Shown one piece after another: positions 50,698 through 59,680 of a stretch of DNA of 64,000 nucleotides. Both the position numbers and the translations under genes were made by a program. The stretch lies in NCBI RefSeq assembly GCF_000024985.1, contig NC_013523.1, positions 2,666,001-2,730,000 of the forward strand. Direction: 5' to 3'. Below the pieces are notes generated by a model. The model was not told where the DNA came from and made no database searches. It saw only the letters and a program-made list of their open reading frames with translations. This DNA comes from Sphaerobacter thermophilus DSM 20745 (GTDB taxonomy: Bacteria; Chloroflexota; Chloroflexia; Thermomicrobiales; Thermomicrobiaceae). Within the stretch, counting starts at the first letter, position 1. Each line of letters starts with the position of its first letter.

Positions 50698-51585
50698 ATG
50701 GGAATCCTCGCGACGGTACTGGTCCTGAGTTCGGCCAGCCTGCACGCTAGTTGGAATCTGCTCGTCAAACGCAGCCAGGACACGCTCGCGTTTCTCTTCC
50801 TGGCGAACCTGGCAACGCTCGTGATCTACGCACTGCCCTTTGCAGGCTTCCTGCGCGCCCACCCAATCCCTGCCGATGGCTGGCCCTTCGTAGCGGCCAC
50901 GTCGACGATCCACGTTGCCTACTACCTCTGCCTCTCCGCCGCCTACAGCCACGGCGCGCTCTCGCTCGCCTATCCGATTGCTCGCGGCACTGGAGTGGCG
51001 CTCGTGCCGCTCTTGGCCCTGCCGCTCTTGCACGAGCGCATCTCGCTCGCCGGCGGGGTCGGAATCGCGCTCGTCGTCGCGGGTATCCTGGTGATGCACC
51101 AGGAACCGCTCCGGGCGCTGGTCCGCCAGCCGCTCGGCATCGCGGCCGGTCAACGGAGCGGTGTCAACCTCGGCACTTTCTTCGCGCTGCTGACCGGGCT
51201 GGCGATCTGTGCCTACTCACTGGTCGACAAGGCGGGGGTAGCCCGGGTCCACCCGGTCGTCTACGGCTACCTGCTCATGGCGGGGATGACCCTCGGCCTG
51301 TCGCCCTACATCCTGACCCGCCGCCGGGCCGGGCTACGCCGCGAGTGGGACGAGAACCGCGTTCCGATCCTCGTGGTTGGCCTACTGGTACTGGGGACCT
51401 ATCTGATCATCCTCACAGCGATGCGGCTCACGGCGGTCAGCTACATCGTGGCCCTGCGTGAGGTGAGCATCGTCATCGGCGCAGTCCTCGGCGTGTGGGT
51501 GCTGGGTGAGGGCGGCGGCCGGGAGCGTATCCCTGGCGCCGTCCTGATCCTGGCCGGGGTGCTCGCCATCGCGGTGATGGGGTAG
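50698..51585 (+). CDS. EamA/DMT-family transporter
   Basis: 295 residues with ten hydrophobic helices. The first repeat begins ATVLVLSSASLHASWNLLVKRS and includes AYSHGALSLAYPIARGTGVALVPLLALPLLHERIS; the second contains YSLVDKAGVARVHPVVYGYLL and ends in RLTAVSYIVALREVSIVIGAVLGVWVLGEGGG, the usual EamA signature. The ATG follows a TATGAT box by six bases with no ribosome binding site, which suggests a leaderless message. A cytoplasmic-membrane exporter of small metabolites is likely. The MFS gene follows 28 bp downstream, so the two may be co-transcribed. Confidence 0.88.
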   Translation: MGILATVLVLSSASLHASWNLLVKRSQDTLAFLFLANLATLVIYALPFAGFLRAHPIPADGWPFVAATSTIHVAYYLCLSAAYSHGALSLAYPIARGTGVALVPLLALPLLHERISLAGGVGIALVVAGILVMHQEPLRALVRQPLGIAAGQRSGVNLGTFFALLTGLAICAYSLVDKAGVARVHPVVYGYLLMAGMTLGLSPYILTRRRAGLRREWDENRVPILVVGLLVLGTYLIILTAMRLTAVSYIVALREVSIVIGAVLGVWVLGEGGGRERIPGAVLILAGVLAIAVMG

Positions 51586-51613
51586 CCGGCGCCACAAGCG
51601 GGAGGCGACGGAG

Positions 51614-52960
51614 ATGATGCGGGAGCAGAGCCGGGAACAGGTGGGACAGCAAGCAACCGGCGGCGCTGGAGGCGTCCCGGCGAGCAGCCGTCTGAGCCGG
51701 TCTCTCGCGCGGACGTTTGCCTCATTCTCAAACCGCAACTACCGGCTCTTCTGGTTCGGCCAGCTCCTGTCGGTGACCGGCACCTGGGTCCAGCGGGTGG
51801 CTCAGGCATGGCTGGTGTTGAACCTTACCGACTCCTCCTTCGCCCTCGGGATGGTCACCACGCTGCAGTTCCTGCCGATGACGCTCTTCTCACTCTTCGG
51901 TGGCGTCTTCGCCGACCGGCTACCAAAGCGGCAGGTGCTGCTGGTCACCCAGTTCGTCATGGGGATCCAGGCGCTCATCCTGGGGTTGCTGATCTCCTGG
52001 GATGTGGTGGAGATCTGGCACATCTACATCCTGGCCGCCGTGCTCGGGCTGGCGACCGCCTTCGACAACCCGACGCGGCAGGCATTCGTGGTCGAGATGG
52101 TCGGGCCGAAGAACGTGCCCAACGCGGTGGCGCTCAACTCCAGCCTGTTCAATACGGCCCGCATTGTCGGCCCGTCCATCGGCGGTGCGATGATTGCCGC
52201 CTTCGGCATCGCTGTCCCCTTCTATGCCAACGCGGTGAGCTTCGTGGCGGTCATCGTCGGGCTGTTGATGATGCGCCCGGAGGAGTTCTACGATGTGCCG
52301 CCGCCGGTGCGGGGACCGGTGCTGGCGCGGCTACGCGAGGGGATCGCCTACTCCGTGCGCACGCCCGCGGTGGCGTTGGTGCTGATTCTGATGGCCTTCC
52401 TGGGCACCTTCGGCTACCAGTTCACCGTCATCCTGCCGCTCATTGCCCGCTACGTCCTCGACACCGGCGCGCTGGGCTTCGGTGGCCTGCTGACGGCCAT
52501 GGGGATCGGCTCACTGGTCGCTGCGCTCGGGGTGGCCTATGTGAGCAGCCCCACCGAGCGGCTGCTGCTGATGGGGGCGGGCAGCTTCACCGTGCTGCTC
52601 GGGCTGCTGGCGCTCTCGACGTCAGCGCCGCTCACGGTGGGGATCCTGGTCTTGCTCGGTGCGGGCAGCATCGTCTTCACCGCCACCGCCAACTCGCGGC
52701 TGCAGATCCTGGCGCCCGGGGAGCTGCGTGGGCGGGTGATGAGCCTGTACATCTTCCTCTTCATGGGCACGGCCCCGGTCGGCTCCCTCTCACTCGGCTA
52801 CCTCGCTGAGACGCTGAGCGTGCGGATCGCGGTCGGGATCATGGCCCTCCTCTGCGCAGTCGGCTTCGTTCTCGGCTGGCTCTACCGCGCCCGCCATCCG
52901 GAGCACGGCCCTCGGACCGCTACGCGACGCCCGGTGCAGGAGTCGTCGGTGTCCGATTGA
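51614..52960 (+). CDS. MFS transporter, EntS-like
   Basis: 448 residues; GGGAGGCGACGGAG precedes ATG. Twelve membrane helices. The start of the fold, SNRNYRLFWFGQLLSVTGTWVQRVAQAWLVLNLT, and GGVFADRLPKRQVLLVTQ, the MFS loop 2-3 motif, match the MFS_3/EntS group of exporters; ATANSRLQILAPGELRGRVMSLYIFLFMGTAPVGSL in the second half is also characteristic. Members export siderophores or drugs. A short soluble N-terminal tail (about 35 residues) and a charged C-terminus are unremarkable. The ligand is not determinable. Confidence 0.9.
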   Translation: MMREQSREQVGQQATGGAGGVPASSRLSRSLARTFASFSNRNYRLFWFGQLLSVTGTWVQRVAQAWLVLNLTDSSFALGMVTTLQFLPMTLFSLFGGVFADRLPKRQVLLVTQFVMGIQALILGLLISWDVVEIWHIYILAAVLGLATAFDNPTRQAFVVEMVGPKNVPNAVALNSSLFNTARIVGPSIGGAMIAAFGIAVPFYANAVSFVAVIVGLLMMRPEEFYDVPPPVRGPVLARLREGIAYSVRTPAVALVLILMAFLGTFGYQFTVILPLIARYVLDTGALGFGGLLTAMGIGSLVAALGVAYVSSPTERLLLMGAGSFTVLLGLLALSTSAPLTVGILVLLGAGSIVFTATANSRLQILAPGELRGRVMSLYIFLFMGTAPVGSLSLGYLAETLSVRIAVGIMALLCAVGFVLGWLYRARHPEHGPRTATRRPVQESSVSD

Positions 52961-52989
52961 AGGAGCGCCGGCGCTTCCTAGAAGACCGC

Positions 52990-53469
52990 TTACCCTTCGC
53001 GGCGCCAGGTACCGGAGCGGCCGCCGCGCTTCTCCTCCAGGCGGATCTGATCGATGACCATGCCCCGGTCGACCGCCTTGACCATGTCGTAGATCGTTAG
53101 CGCCGCGACGCTCACCGCCGTCAGGGCTTCCATCTCGACCCCAGTCTGGCCGCGGGTTTCGACCCGCGCCTCGATCACAACCGCCCCGCGCTCCTCGTCG
53201 GGCGTGAAGTCGACGGTGATCGCGGTCAGCATTAGCGGGTGACAGAGCGGGATCAGCTCGTGAGTCTTCTTGGCGGCCATGATCCCGGCGATCCGGGCCA
53301 CGCCGAACACGTCACCCTTGGCGGCGCGCTGCTCGACGATCATCCGCAGCGTGTCCGGCTGCATCCGGATCTCGCCCCGGGCGATGGCGACGCGGTGCGT
53401 CTCCGCCTTGTCCCCGACGTCAACCATGCGCGCCTGACCGCGCTCGTCGAAGTGCGTCAACTCACTCAT
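52990..53469 (-). CDS. moaC: Cyclic pyranopterin monophosphate synthase MoaC
   Basis: 159 residues from ATG 53469, with GGAGGAGGGC before it; the ATG overlaps the preceding stop (ATGA). Motifs: [22 protein letters not shown], the active-site region [24 protein letters not shown], and [29 protein letters not shown], ending in [14 protein letters not shown]. MoaC converts the cyclic intermediate made by MoaA to cPMP in molybdenum cofactor biosynthesis. The overlap with the EamA transporter is unexpected, and no moaA is near. A MoCF-domain gene lies at 9766-10836. Confidence 0.95.
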   Translation of the reverse strand: MSELTHFDERGQARMVDVGDKAETHRVAIARGEIRMQPDTLRMIVEQRAAKGDVFGVARIAGIMAAKKTHELIPLCHPLMLTAITVDFTPDEERGAVVIEARVETRGQTGVEMEALTAVSVAALTIYDMVKAVDRGMVIDQIRLEEKRGGRSGTWRREG

Positions 53470-54491
53470 CGTGCCCTCCTCCGGGCGCGCTCGCCGTGCT
53501 CGACCGGGCCGCGGCGCGCCGTGTTGGTCAAGATCACACCGAGCAGGATCAAGGTTCCGCCGAGCAGCAGGTAGATGGTGATGTGCTCTCCCAGCAGAAG
53601 CCAGGCCCCGAGCGTGCCGAAGACTGGCACCAGGTAGATATAGACGGCGATCTGCGTCGGGCTGAGCACCCGTAGGCCACGGTACCAGAGCGCATAGGCC
53701 AGCACCAGGGCGAAGACGACCATGGTCAGCACCGCCAGCCACTCCGCCGGGCCGAACCGAAGGGCTTCGCGCACCACTCCGGGACGGGTGGCGAACAGCG
53801 GCAAGAGCGGGAGAGTACCGAGGATCGTGACGGTCCCCGCGAACTGCACCGGCTCATAGCGCACGAGCAGCGGCTTGCTGAGCACGGTGTAGAAGGCCCA
53901 GGCCAGCGGCCCCAGCAGCGTGATGAGGATGCCGAGGGCGTTGCGCACGCTGAACTGCGCCTCCGGCCCGCCGTAGAAGAGCACGACCAGGAAGCCGGTG
54001 AACGCGACGGCGATCCCGCCGAGCTTGCGCGGGGTGAGCCGCTCCTGGCCCAGGGCGCGTGCAATGAGCGCGGTGAAGACCGGGTTGCCGGTCACGATCA
54101 GGCTCGCGACCGCCGCGGGAATCATCTGGACGCCGTAGGCCACCGCGCCGGTGTTGATCGTCACGCCGAGCAGGGCCATGAGCGCGGCTTTGCGCCAGTC
54201 GGCGCGGGAGAAGCGGGCGAAGCCGCGGCCGGAGAGGAGCAGAAACCCGGCGTAGCAGAGGCTGGCCAGCGTCAGCCGGATCATCAGCACCTCGGTTGCG
54301 TCGACGCGGCGCAGCAGGTACTTGATCGAGACGAAGTTCGAACCCCAGGAGACGGCCACGAACAGGAGCGAGAGGTGGACGAGCAGCAGCGCGCGGGTCG
54401 AGAGCGCACGCTGTCCACCTCGCCCGGCCTGCGGTTCCTCCGACGCCCGCTCGCTTGCCGCGCCGGTGTCGAGCGCTGTGTCCCGTTCCAT
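53466..54491 (-). CDS. EamA/DMT-family transporter
   Basis: 341 residues from ATG 54491. A soluble N-terminal tail of about 40 residues precedes ten hydrophobic helices. The first repeat has [42 protein letters not shown] and [34 protein letters not shown]; the second ends in [35 protein letters not shown]. The pattern is clear EamA. It overlaps moaC by four bases, implying coupled translation. Export of a small metabolite in the membrane is likely, with no substrate clue beyond the moaC link. Confidence 0.87.
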   Translation of the reverse strand: MERDTALDTGAASERASEEPQAGRGGQRALSTRALLLVHLSLLFVAVSWGSNFVSIKYLLRRVDATEVLMIRLTLASLCYAGFLLLSGRGFARFSRADWRKAALMALLGVTINTGAVAYGVQMIPAAVASLIVTGNPVFTALIARALGQERLTPRKLGGIAVAFTGFLVVLFYGGPEAQFSVRNALGILITLLGPLAWAFYTVLSKPLLVRYEPVQFAGTVTILGTLPLLPLFATRPGVVREALRFGPAEWLAVLTMVVFALVLAYALWYRGLRVLSPTQIAVYIYLVPVFGTLGAWLLLGEHITIYLLLGGTLILLGVILTNTARRGPVEHGERARRRAR

Positions 54492-54523
54492 CCCTCGCCG
54501 TCCTGTTGCTGCTCGGACGCGAC

Positions 54524-54552
54524 GGGCCCGGATGCGCGACGCATCCGGGCCC
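54524..54552 (-). terminator. Strong hairpin between aminotransferase and EamA genes
   Basis: GGGCCCGGATGCG and CGCATCCGGGCCC form a perfect 13-bp stem with a 3-nt loop, 68 bp beyond the aminotransferase stop. No T-run follows on the minus strand, but it is the most stable hairpin in the window. Confidence 0.6.
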
Positions 54553-54619
54553 CGCCATTCCCGGTATCGCTTCCATCTCCACCGGTCGCCCCGCACGCCG
54601 GTGGGTGACGTCTCGGCGG

Positions 54620-55990
54620 TTAGCCGAGCACCTCGGTCAGCGAATCGGCAATCGCCTCAACGACAGTGCTCGCCTCCTCCTTGGTCAGGATCAGCGGCGG
54701 CGCGATAGCGATGGAGTCGGGGTTGCAGCGCACGATGATGCCGCGCTTGCGCGTGGCGGCCTGCAAGCGCCCGCCGAGGTTCTGCGCCGGGTCGAACTTG
54801 GCCTTCGTCTCCTTGTCGGCCACCAGCTCGACCAGCATCATCAGCCCCTTGCCGCGGACGTTGCCGACGTACGGGCGCTCCAGCAACTTCGACAGCTCGC
54901 CGATCATGTAGGCACCGACTTCCCCGGCGTTCGCCGCCAGGTTCTCCTCCTCGATGATCTGGATGTTGCGGAGAGCGACGGCGCAGGCCACCGGGTGGCC
55001 GGAGTAGGTGAAGCCGTGCATAAAGACGCGGTCCGGCTCGGCCAGCACGTCGAAAATCTTGCTGCTGACGCCGACGCCGCCGAGCGGCACGTAGCCGGAG
55101 GTCACCCCCTTGGCGAAGGAGACGATGTCGGGCGTGATGCCGTACTGCTGCATGCCGAACAAGGTGCCGGTGCGGCCGAAGCCGGTGATCACCTCATCGA
55201 GGATGAGGAGGATATCGTGCCGCCGCAGCACCTCGGCGATGGCCGGCCAGTAGCGATCTGGCGGCACCACGACCCCGCCCGCGCCCTGGATCGGCTCGCC
55301 GATGAACGCGGCGATGGTGTCGGCACCCTCTCGCTGGATCGTCTCCTCTAGCTCCCGCACGAGCGAGTCAACGAACTCGTCCTCGGTCATGCCCTCACCG
55401 TGCCGGTAGTAGTAGGGCGGGGTGAGATGGATGAAGCCGGCAGGGCGCGGGCCGAAGTCCTGCCAGTAAGCCGGAATACCAGTGGCCGACAGCGCGCCCA
55501 TGGCGATGCCATGGTACGCCATCATGCGGGAGAGGACTTTCACCTTGTCCGGCTTGCCGCGCAGCGCCCAGTAGTAGCGCGCGATCTTGATGGCCGTCTC
55601 GTTGGACTCAGCCCCGCCGGAGGTGAAGTTGAAGTAGTTCAGGTCGCCGGGGAAGAGGCTGGCCAGTTTGGCCGCCAGCTCAATAGTCGGCGGGGTAGCG
55701 AGGCCGAAGAAGGTGGGGCTGAAGGCGAGGCGCTCCCCCTGCTCCCGCATCGCATCTGCTAACTCGCGGCGGCCGTGACCGACGTTGACGTTCCACAGCC
55801 CGGCGAAGGCGTCGATGTAGCGCTTGCCGTCGGTATCCCAGAGATAGACCCCCTCACCGCGGGCCATGACGAGGGGCCCGTACTCTTGAAGCTGGCGCAG
55901 GTTGGACACCGGGTGGAGCATGTGCGCCTTGTCCTTGCGGACGAGATCGGCAGTGTTCCAGGTCTCCTGCGCCGCGCCAGTCTGGTTCAT
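54620..55990 (-). CDS. Class III aminotransferase (omega-amino acid:pyruvate type)
   Basis: 456 residues. The sequence [85 protein letters not shown] (Asp265, which holds the pyridine nitrogen) and [21 protein letters not shown] (Lys294, the PLP Schiff base) identify a PLP-dependent class III aminotransferase. The group includes beta-alanine, taurine and GABA:pyruvate transaminases; the exact amine is not fixed by motifs. ATG 55990 has a weak AAAGGGATAG site. A strong hairpin lies downstream. PLP would be supplied by PdxH encoded at 22524-23183. Confidence 0.92.
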   Translation of the reverse strand: MNQTGAAQETWNTADLVRKDKAHMLHPVSNLRQLQEYGPLVMARGEGVYLWDTDGKRYIDAFAGLWNVNVGHGRRELADAMREQGERLAFSPTFFGLATPPTIELAAKLASLFPGDLNYFNFTSGGAESNETAIKIARYYWALRGKPDKVKVLSRMMAYHGIAMGALSATGIPAYWQDFGPRPAGFIHLTPPYYYRHGEGMTEDEFVDSLVRELEETIQREGADTIAAFIGEPIQGAGGVVVPPDRYWPAIAEVLRRHDILLILDEVITGFGRTGTLFGMQQYGITPDIVSFAKGVTSGYVPLGGVGVSSKIFDVLAEPDRVFMHGFTYSGHPVACAVALRNIQIIEEENLAANAGEVGAYMIGELSKLLERPYVGNVRGKGLMMLVELVADKETKAKFDPAQNLGGRLQAATRKRGIIVRCNPDSIAIAPPLILTKEEASTVVEAIADSLTEVLG

Positions 55991-56151
55991 GCCACACTAT
56001 CCCTTTCGTCGTGTCCACGTCCGCTGACCGCCAGCCTATTGTCGCCCAGCCCGCGGTGCGCGTCCACTGAAGCATACCGTCCCCAGCACACCCACGCGGA
56101 CATCGCGCCGGTGCATCCGCTCGTGGGTGAGACTTTCGGTCTTGATGAGGC
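55991..56151. other. Upstream region of aminotransferase gene
   Basis: 161 bp between the aminotransferase start and the repeat element at 56152. No gene and no clear regulatory signal seen. Confidence 0.3.
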
Positions 56152-56361
56152 TTGACGACTTATGGTGTTGCAGTGGGGCCGTGGCTCGGTCGCTGTCAAC
56201 CTGAGCGGAGCCGGCCGGAGAGCCCGTGCCGGGCGGCGGCTCCGTCCGAGCCGAAGGATCTCGGAATGGCGTGGCCGCTCCCGCGTGAGATCCTTCGCTT
56301 CGCTCGGGATGACACAAGGGGAGCGGACTGTTGGCGGGTATACCACGGTAATTCGTCAAAG
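56152..56361. mobile_element. 210-bp MITE-like repeat, copy 2
   Basis: The right end ACCACGGTAATTCGTCAAAG matches the ends of copy 1 (22271-22483), and the left end TTGACGACTTATGGTGTTGC is its degenerate inverted partner. Inside, CCTGAGCGGAGCC, CCGAAGGATCTCGG and GAGATCCTTCGCTTCGCTC repeat the interior of copy 1 in reverse orientation. The neighbouring gene begins 133 bp downstream. Confidence 0.75.
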
Positions 56362-56494
56362 TTCATGAATGATGCGACGGCGCGCTCAACACACGGCACC
56401 GCGACAGGTCCGTCTGGTGGTAGCATCGGGCTGCGGAGTGCGTACAGACGCATCCCGCAGCCGGACCATTCGCAACGAGTCGGAGGAGAGAAGG

Positions 56495-56818
56495 GTGATC
56501 CTGACGACAACCACAACGATCGAGGGGCAGCCGGTCCGCGAGTACATCGGCATTGTCCATGGCGAGGCGATCCTGGGTGCCAATCTCTTCCGCGACCTGT
56601 TCGCGAGCATCCGCGACATCGTCGGTGGGCGCTCCGGCGCCTATGAAGAGGAGTTGCGACGGGCGCGGGAGATCGCCCTGGAGGAGATGGCCCAGGAGGC
56701 GCGGGACCGCGGCGCGAACGCCGTCATCGCGGTGGACGTCGACTATGAGGCGATCCAGATCGGCTCCGGCGGCGCGATGCTGATGGTCACCGCATCGGGG
56801 ACGGCCGTCCGGGTCTAG
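56495..56818 (+). CDS. YbjQ-family (DUF74) protein
   Basis: 107 residues. GTG 56495 follows GGAGGAGAGAAGG; longer in-frame versions lack a site. [62 protein letters not shown] is the family core, followed by [18 protein letters not shown] and a final strand. The family forms compact pentameric rings; a heavy-metal-binding role has been suggested by name only. Cytoplasmic, single gene, followed by a terminator hairpin. Confidence 0.9.
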   Translation: MILTTTTTIEGQPVREYIGIVHGEAILGANLFRDLFASIRDIVGGRSGAYEEELRRAREIALEEMAQEARDRGANAVIAVDVDYEAIQIGSGGAMLMVTASGTAVRV

Positions 56819-56861
56819 GTGCTGCCCCGGGGTCAGCGCGTGCGAACGAGCCCGCGAAGGA

Positions 56862-56890
56862 AGGAGCGCCGGCAAGTGGCCGGCGCTCCT
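56862..56890 (+). terminator. Terminator hairpin after the YbjQ gene
   Basis: AGGAGCGCCGGC and GCCGGCGCTCCT form a perfect 12-bp stem around AAGTG, followed by CTTCG. It lies 44 bp after the stop. Confidence 0.65.
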
Positions 56891-56991
56891 CTTCGATGGC
56901 GCAGGACGTTGCTCGCGGGGGCCCCATGACGTACCCTGTCAGCCCGGGGGGTGCCCGTGCGACCCCGTCGCAACCCAGCCTGGGAGGAGCC

Positions 56992-57633
56992 ATGACACCA
57001 CAAGAGCCTACCGCCGATGAGTACTACGTTGACTCTCCCGTCGTGCGCGAGTTCATCGCCGCTGTGCAGGCCGCCCGCGCCGCAGAGCCGGACCCGGCGC
57101 GGCTCGTCGAGCAGCTACGCCCGGCTTTCAGCCGCCTGCTGCAGACCGACGGCTGGCTGCCGGACGAGTTCGCACGGCCCTACGAAGCGAGCGGCATGGG
57201 AGGCGGGATCGGCCAGTATTTGCTCTACCGCTCGGCCGATCGGTCGCTGAGCCTTTTCTCCCTGGTAGTCCCGGCCGGGTCGACGACCCCGGTGCACGAC
57301 CACCTGGCGTGGGGGCTGGTCGGGCTCTACCGCGGCGAGCAACTCGAGCGGGTCTATGCTCCCATCGCCACCGACTACGACGCTGGGCAGGCGAATCTGG
57401 AGTTGATCGAGGAGCGAACGGTGCGGGCGGGTGAGTTCTACACCCTGCTGCCCCCGACCGACGACATCCACAGCGTGACGACCACGTCGAGCGAGGCGTC
57501 GATCTCGATCCACCTGCTGGGCAACGACACCGGCTGCGTGGTGCGCCATCGCTTCGACCCGGAGACCGCGTCGGTTACGCCGTTCCGTTCGGGCTACAGC
57601 AACGTGCCCTGCGAGGACCAAGCGAGGAGCTGA
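56992..57633 (+). CDS. Cupin-fold metal-dependent enzyme, cysteine-dioxygenase-like
   Basis: 213 residues from ATG 56992 (CTGGGAGGAG upstream); earlier in-frame starts lack a site. After a helical N-terminal part, the beta-barrel shows LFSLVVPAGSTTPVHDHLAWGLVGLYRGEQLERVYAPI, with the HxH of a cupin motif, and later DDIHSVTTTSSEASISIHLLG, with a third His. These residues would hold a mononuclear iron centre, as in the CDO and 3-mercaptopropionate dioxygenase branch. The exact thiol substrate is unknown. A single soluble gene, close upstream of the cation exchanger. Confidence 0.8.
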   Translation: MTPQEPTADEYYVDSPVVREFIAAVQAARAAEPDPARLVEQLRPAFSRLLQTDGWLPDEFARPYEASGMGGGIGQYLLYRSADRSLSLFSLVVPAGSTTPVHDHLAWGLVGLYRGEQLERVYAPIATDYDAGQANLELIEERTVRAGEFYTLLPPTDDIHSVTTTSSEASISIHLLGNDTGCVVRHRFDPETASVTPFRSGYSNVPCEDQARS

Positions 57634-57761
57634 GGAGCTCGCCCGCCTCAACGCGGGGAGTAACGAGGAAGACGTTGTTGCACGCAGCATGCGGAGTGTA
57701 GGCTGTCTCGGCGTGCGCGCCGCGCGGGCGGCCGAGAGCACTCCAGGAGGGAAAGCCTCGC

Positions 57762-58934
57762 ATGCAGAGATGGTATCCGCTCATTCTCGCCATACTCGCG
57801 CTGGTGCCGGGCATCGCGCTGGAGCTGGGGGTCTACCACGTCTCCCCGCCGGTCGCAGCGCTCATACTCGGTATCGCCATCGTCGGCGCTGCGTTCCTGC
57901 TCTCCTGGGCCGCCGAGGTGATTCAGCTCGACATCTCGCAGGGACTGGCCCTGGCGCTGCTTGCCCTGATCGCGATCCTGCCCGAGTACATCGTGGACGC
58001 CACCTTTGCCTGGCTGGCGGCGAAGGACCCCGCGTACTCCCACTACGCGATCGCCAACATGACCGGCGCCAACCGGCTCCTCGTCGGCGTCGCCTGGCCG
58101 CTGGTGATCGTGCTCGTCTGGCTCCGGACGCGGAAGACCCGGGTGTCGCTCGAGCCGGCGCACGGACTGGAGCTGATCGCGCTACTGGCGGCGACGATCT
58201 ACGCCTTTGTGCTCCCGATCAAGGGGACGCTGTCCCTCTTCGACTGCGCGATCCTGGTCGGGATCTTCGTCGTCTACGTGTTGCGGCTGGCGCGGATGCC
58301 GGCCGAGGAGCCGCACCTGGTCGGGCCGGCGGCGACCATCGGAGCACTCCCGACCCGGCCACGCCGGTTGATGGTCGCAGGGCTGGGGCTGCTCGCGGCT
58401 GTTGCGATCCTCCTGGTGGCCGAGCCGTTCGCGCACGCGCTGATCGAAACCGGTACCCAGATCGGTGTGGACGAGTTCCTCCTGGTGCAGTGGTTGGCGC
58501 CGCTGGCCTCCGAGGCGCCGGAGTTCGTGGTGGTGAGCATCTTCGCCTGGCGCGGCGCGGCCAGTGCCGCCCTCGGGGCGCTTGTCTCGTCGAAGGTCAA
58601 CCAGTGGACGCTGCTGGTCGCCATGCTACCGCTGATCTACTCGATCGGCCTGGGGCATCCCGGCGCGCTGCCGCTCGACGGGCGCCAGCAGCACGAGATC
58701 CTGCTCACGGCGGCGCAGTCCCTCTTCGCCGTCCTGCTGCTGCTGGATCTCCGGCTGTCGCTGATCGGCGCCGGATTCCTCTTCGGGATGTTCGCAACTC
58801 AGTTCGTCTTCGCCGACATCCGGGTCGAGATGTCGATCGCCTACCTCGTGGCCGGGGCCATCGTGATCTTCATCAGCCGCGCCCACCTCGGAGCGGCGTT
58901 CCGCGGCGCTCGCTCGGCCGGGCAGAAACACTGA
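57762..58934 (+). CDS. CaCA-family cation/proton exchanger
   Basis: 390 residues; GGAGGG lies about eleven bases before ATG. Eleven hydrophobic helices in two halves. Each half holds an alpha-repeat with an acidic residue in the ion path: ALLALIAILPEYIVDATFAWLA in the first and WLAPLASEAPEFVVVSIFAWRGAAS in the second, with the matching GANRLLVG and SSKVNQWTLLV partners. A charged interhelical loop (residues about 175-200) separates the halves. It should extrude calcium or sodium against protons in the membrane. Close downstream is the DsbA-like gene. Confidence 0.88.
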   Translation: MQRWYPLILAILALVPGIALELGVYHVSPPVAALILGIAIVGAAFLLSWAAEVIQLDISQGLALALLALIAILPEYIVDATFAWLAAKDPAYSHYAIANMTGANRLLVGVAWPLVIVLVWLRTRKTRVSLEPAHGLELIALLAATIYAFVLPIKGTLSLFDCAILVGIFVVYVLRLARMPAEEPHLVGPAATIGALPTRPRRLMVAGLGLLAAVAILLVAEPFAHALIETGTQIGVDEFLLVQWLAPLASEAPEFVVVSIFAWRGAASAALGALVSSKVNQWTLLVAMLPLIYSIGLGHPGALPLDGRQQHEILLTAAQSLFAVLLLLDLRLSLIGAGFLFGMFATQFVFADIRVEMSIAYLVAGAIVIFISRAHLGAAFRGARSAGQKH

Positions 58935-58968
58935 CCCGGCCGGATTCCCGGGAGGAGGTGTGCCCACC

Positions 58969-59661
58969 GTGGCCGAGCCGGTCCAGGTCGCGCTCTACGC
59001 CGACCTCTCCTGCCCCTACGCCTTCGTCACCGCGTTCCGGCTGCGCCGGCTGCGCGACGAGTACCGCGGGCGCATCGCCATCGTGCACAAGAGCCTGGCG
59101 CTGGAGTACGTCAACCGGGAGCCGACACCCAAGAAGGTGCTCGACAACGAGCTGCCGCTGCTGGCCCTGGAGGAGCCCGACCTGCCCTACCAGCCGTGGC
59201 ACCGGCCGGCCAGTGAGTGGCCGGTCACCTTCTGGCCGGCATTCGAGGCCGTCAAGTGCGCCGAGCGGCAGGGCCTGGACAAGGCCGACGACATGGCCTG
59301 GGCCATCCGCGTCGCCTTCTTCCGCGACAGCGCCTGCGTCTCGATGCGCCACGTGCTGATCGACCTGGCCGAGCAGGCCGAGCTCGACCTGGACCGCTTC
59401 GTGGCCGACTTCGACGCTGGCGTCGGCAAGGCGCAGGTGATTGAAGAGGCGCGCGAGGGCTGGGAACGGCTGCGCGTCCCCGGCAGCCCGACCTTCGTCC
59501 TGCCGTCGGGCAAGCAGTACAGCGGGCTCGGCCTTCCGGAGATCGACCTCGACGTCGAGCAGCATCATCGTGTGATCGGCATGACGCCCGCACCGTGTCG
59601 GGGCGATGCCTGCCTCGACCTCTACCGCCGGATGTTCGACGAGGCAGTGCAGTCGTCCTGA
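58969..59661 (+). CDS. DsbA-like / FrnE-type thioredoxin-fold protein
   Basis: 230 residues. GTG 58969 fits the GGAGGAGG site; GTG 58960 is too close to it. The start VALYADLSCPYAFVTAFRLRRL is a DsbA/2-hydroxychromene isomerase fold with the redox loop S-C-P-Y, so only one Cys is kept where CxxC is expected. A long helical insert (PTPKKVLDNELPLLALEEPDLPYQPW) and AFFRDSACVSMRHVLIDLAEQAELD follow, with the cis-Pro loop VPGSPTFVLPSGKQY intact. The fold suits a glutathione-dependent isomerase or a single-Cys disulfide exchanger. It lacks a signal peptide, so it is cytoplasmic. Confidence 0.83.
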   Translation: MAEPVQVALYADLSCPYAFVTAFRLRRLRDEYRGRIAIVHKSLALEYVNREPTPKKVLDNELPLLALEEPDLPYQPWHRPASEWPVTFWPAFEAVKCAERQGLDKADDMAWAIRVAFFRDSACVSMRHVLIDLAEQAELDLDRFVADFDAGVGKAQVIEEAREGWERLRVPGSPTFVLPSGKQYSGLGLPEIDLDVEQHHRVIGMTPAPCRGDACLDLYRRMFDEAVQSS

Positions 59662-59680
59662 GCGGCAGCGGGGCGCAGGG

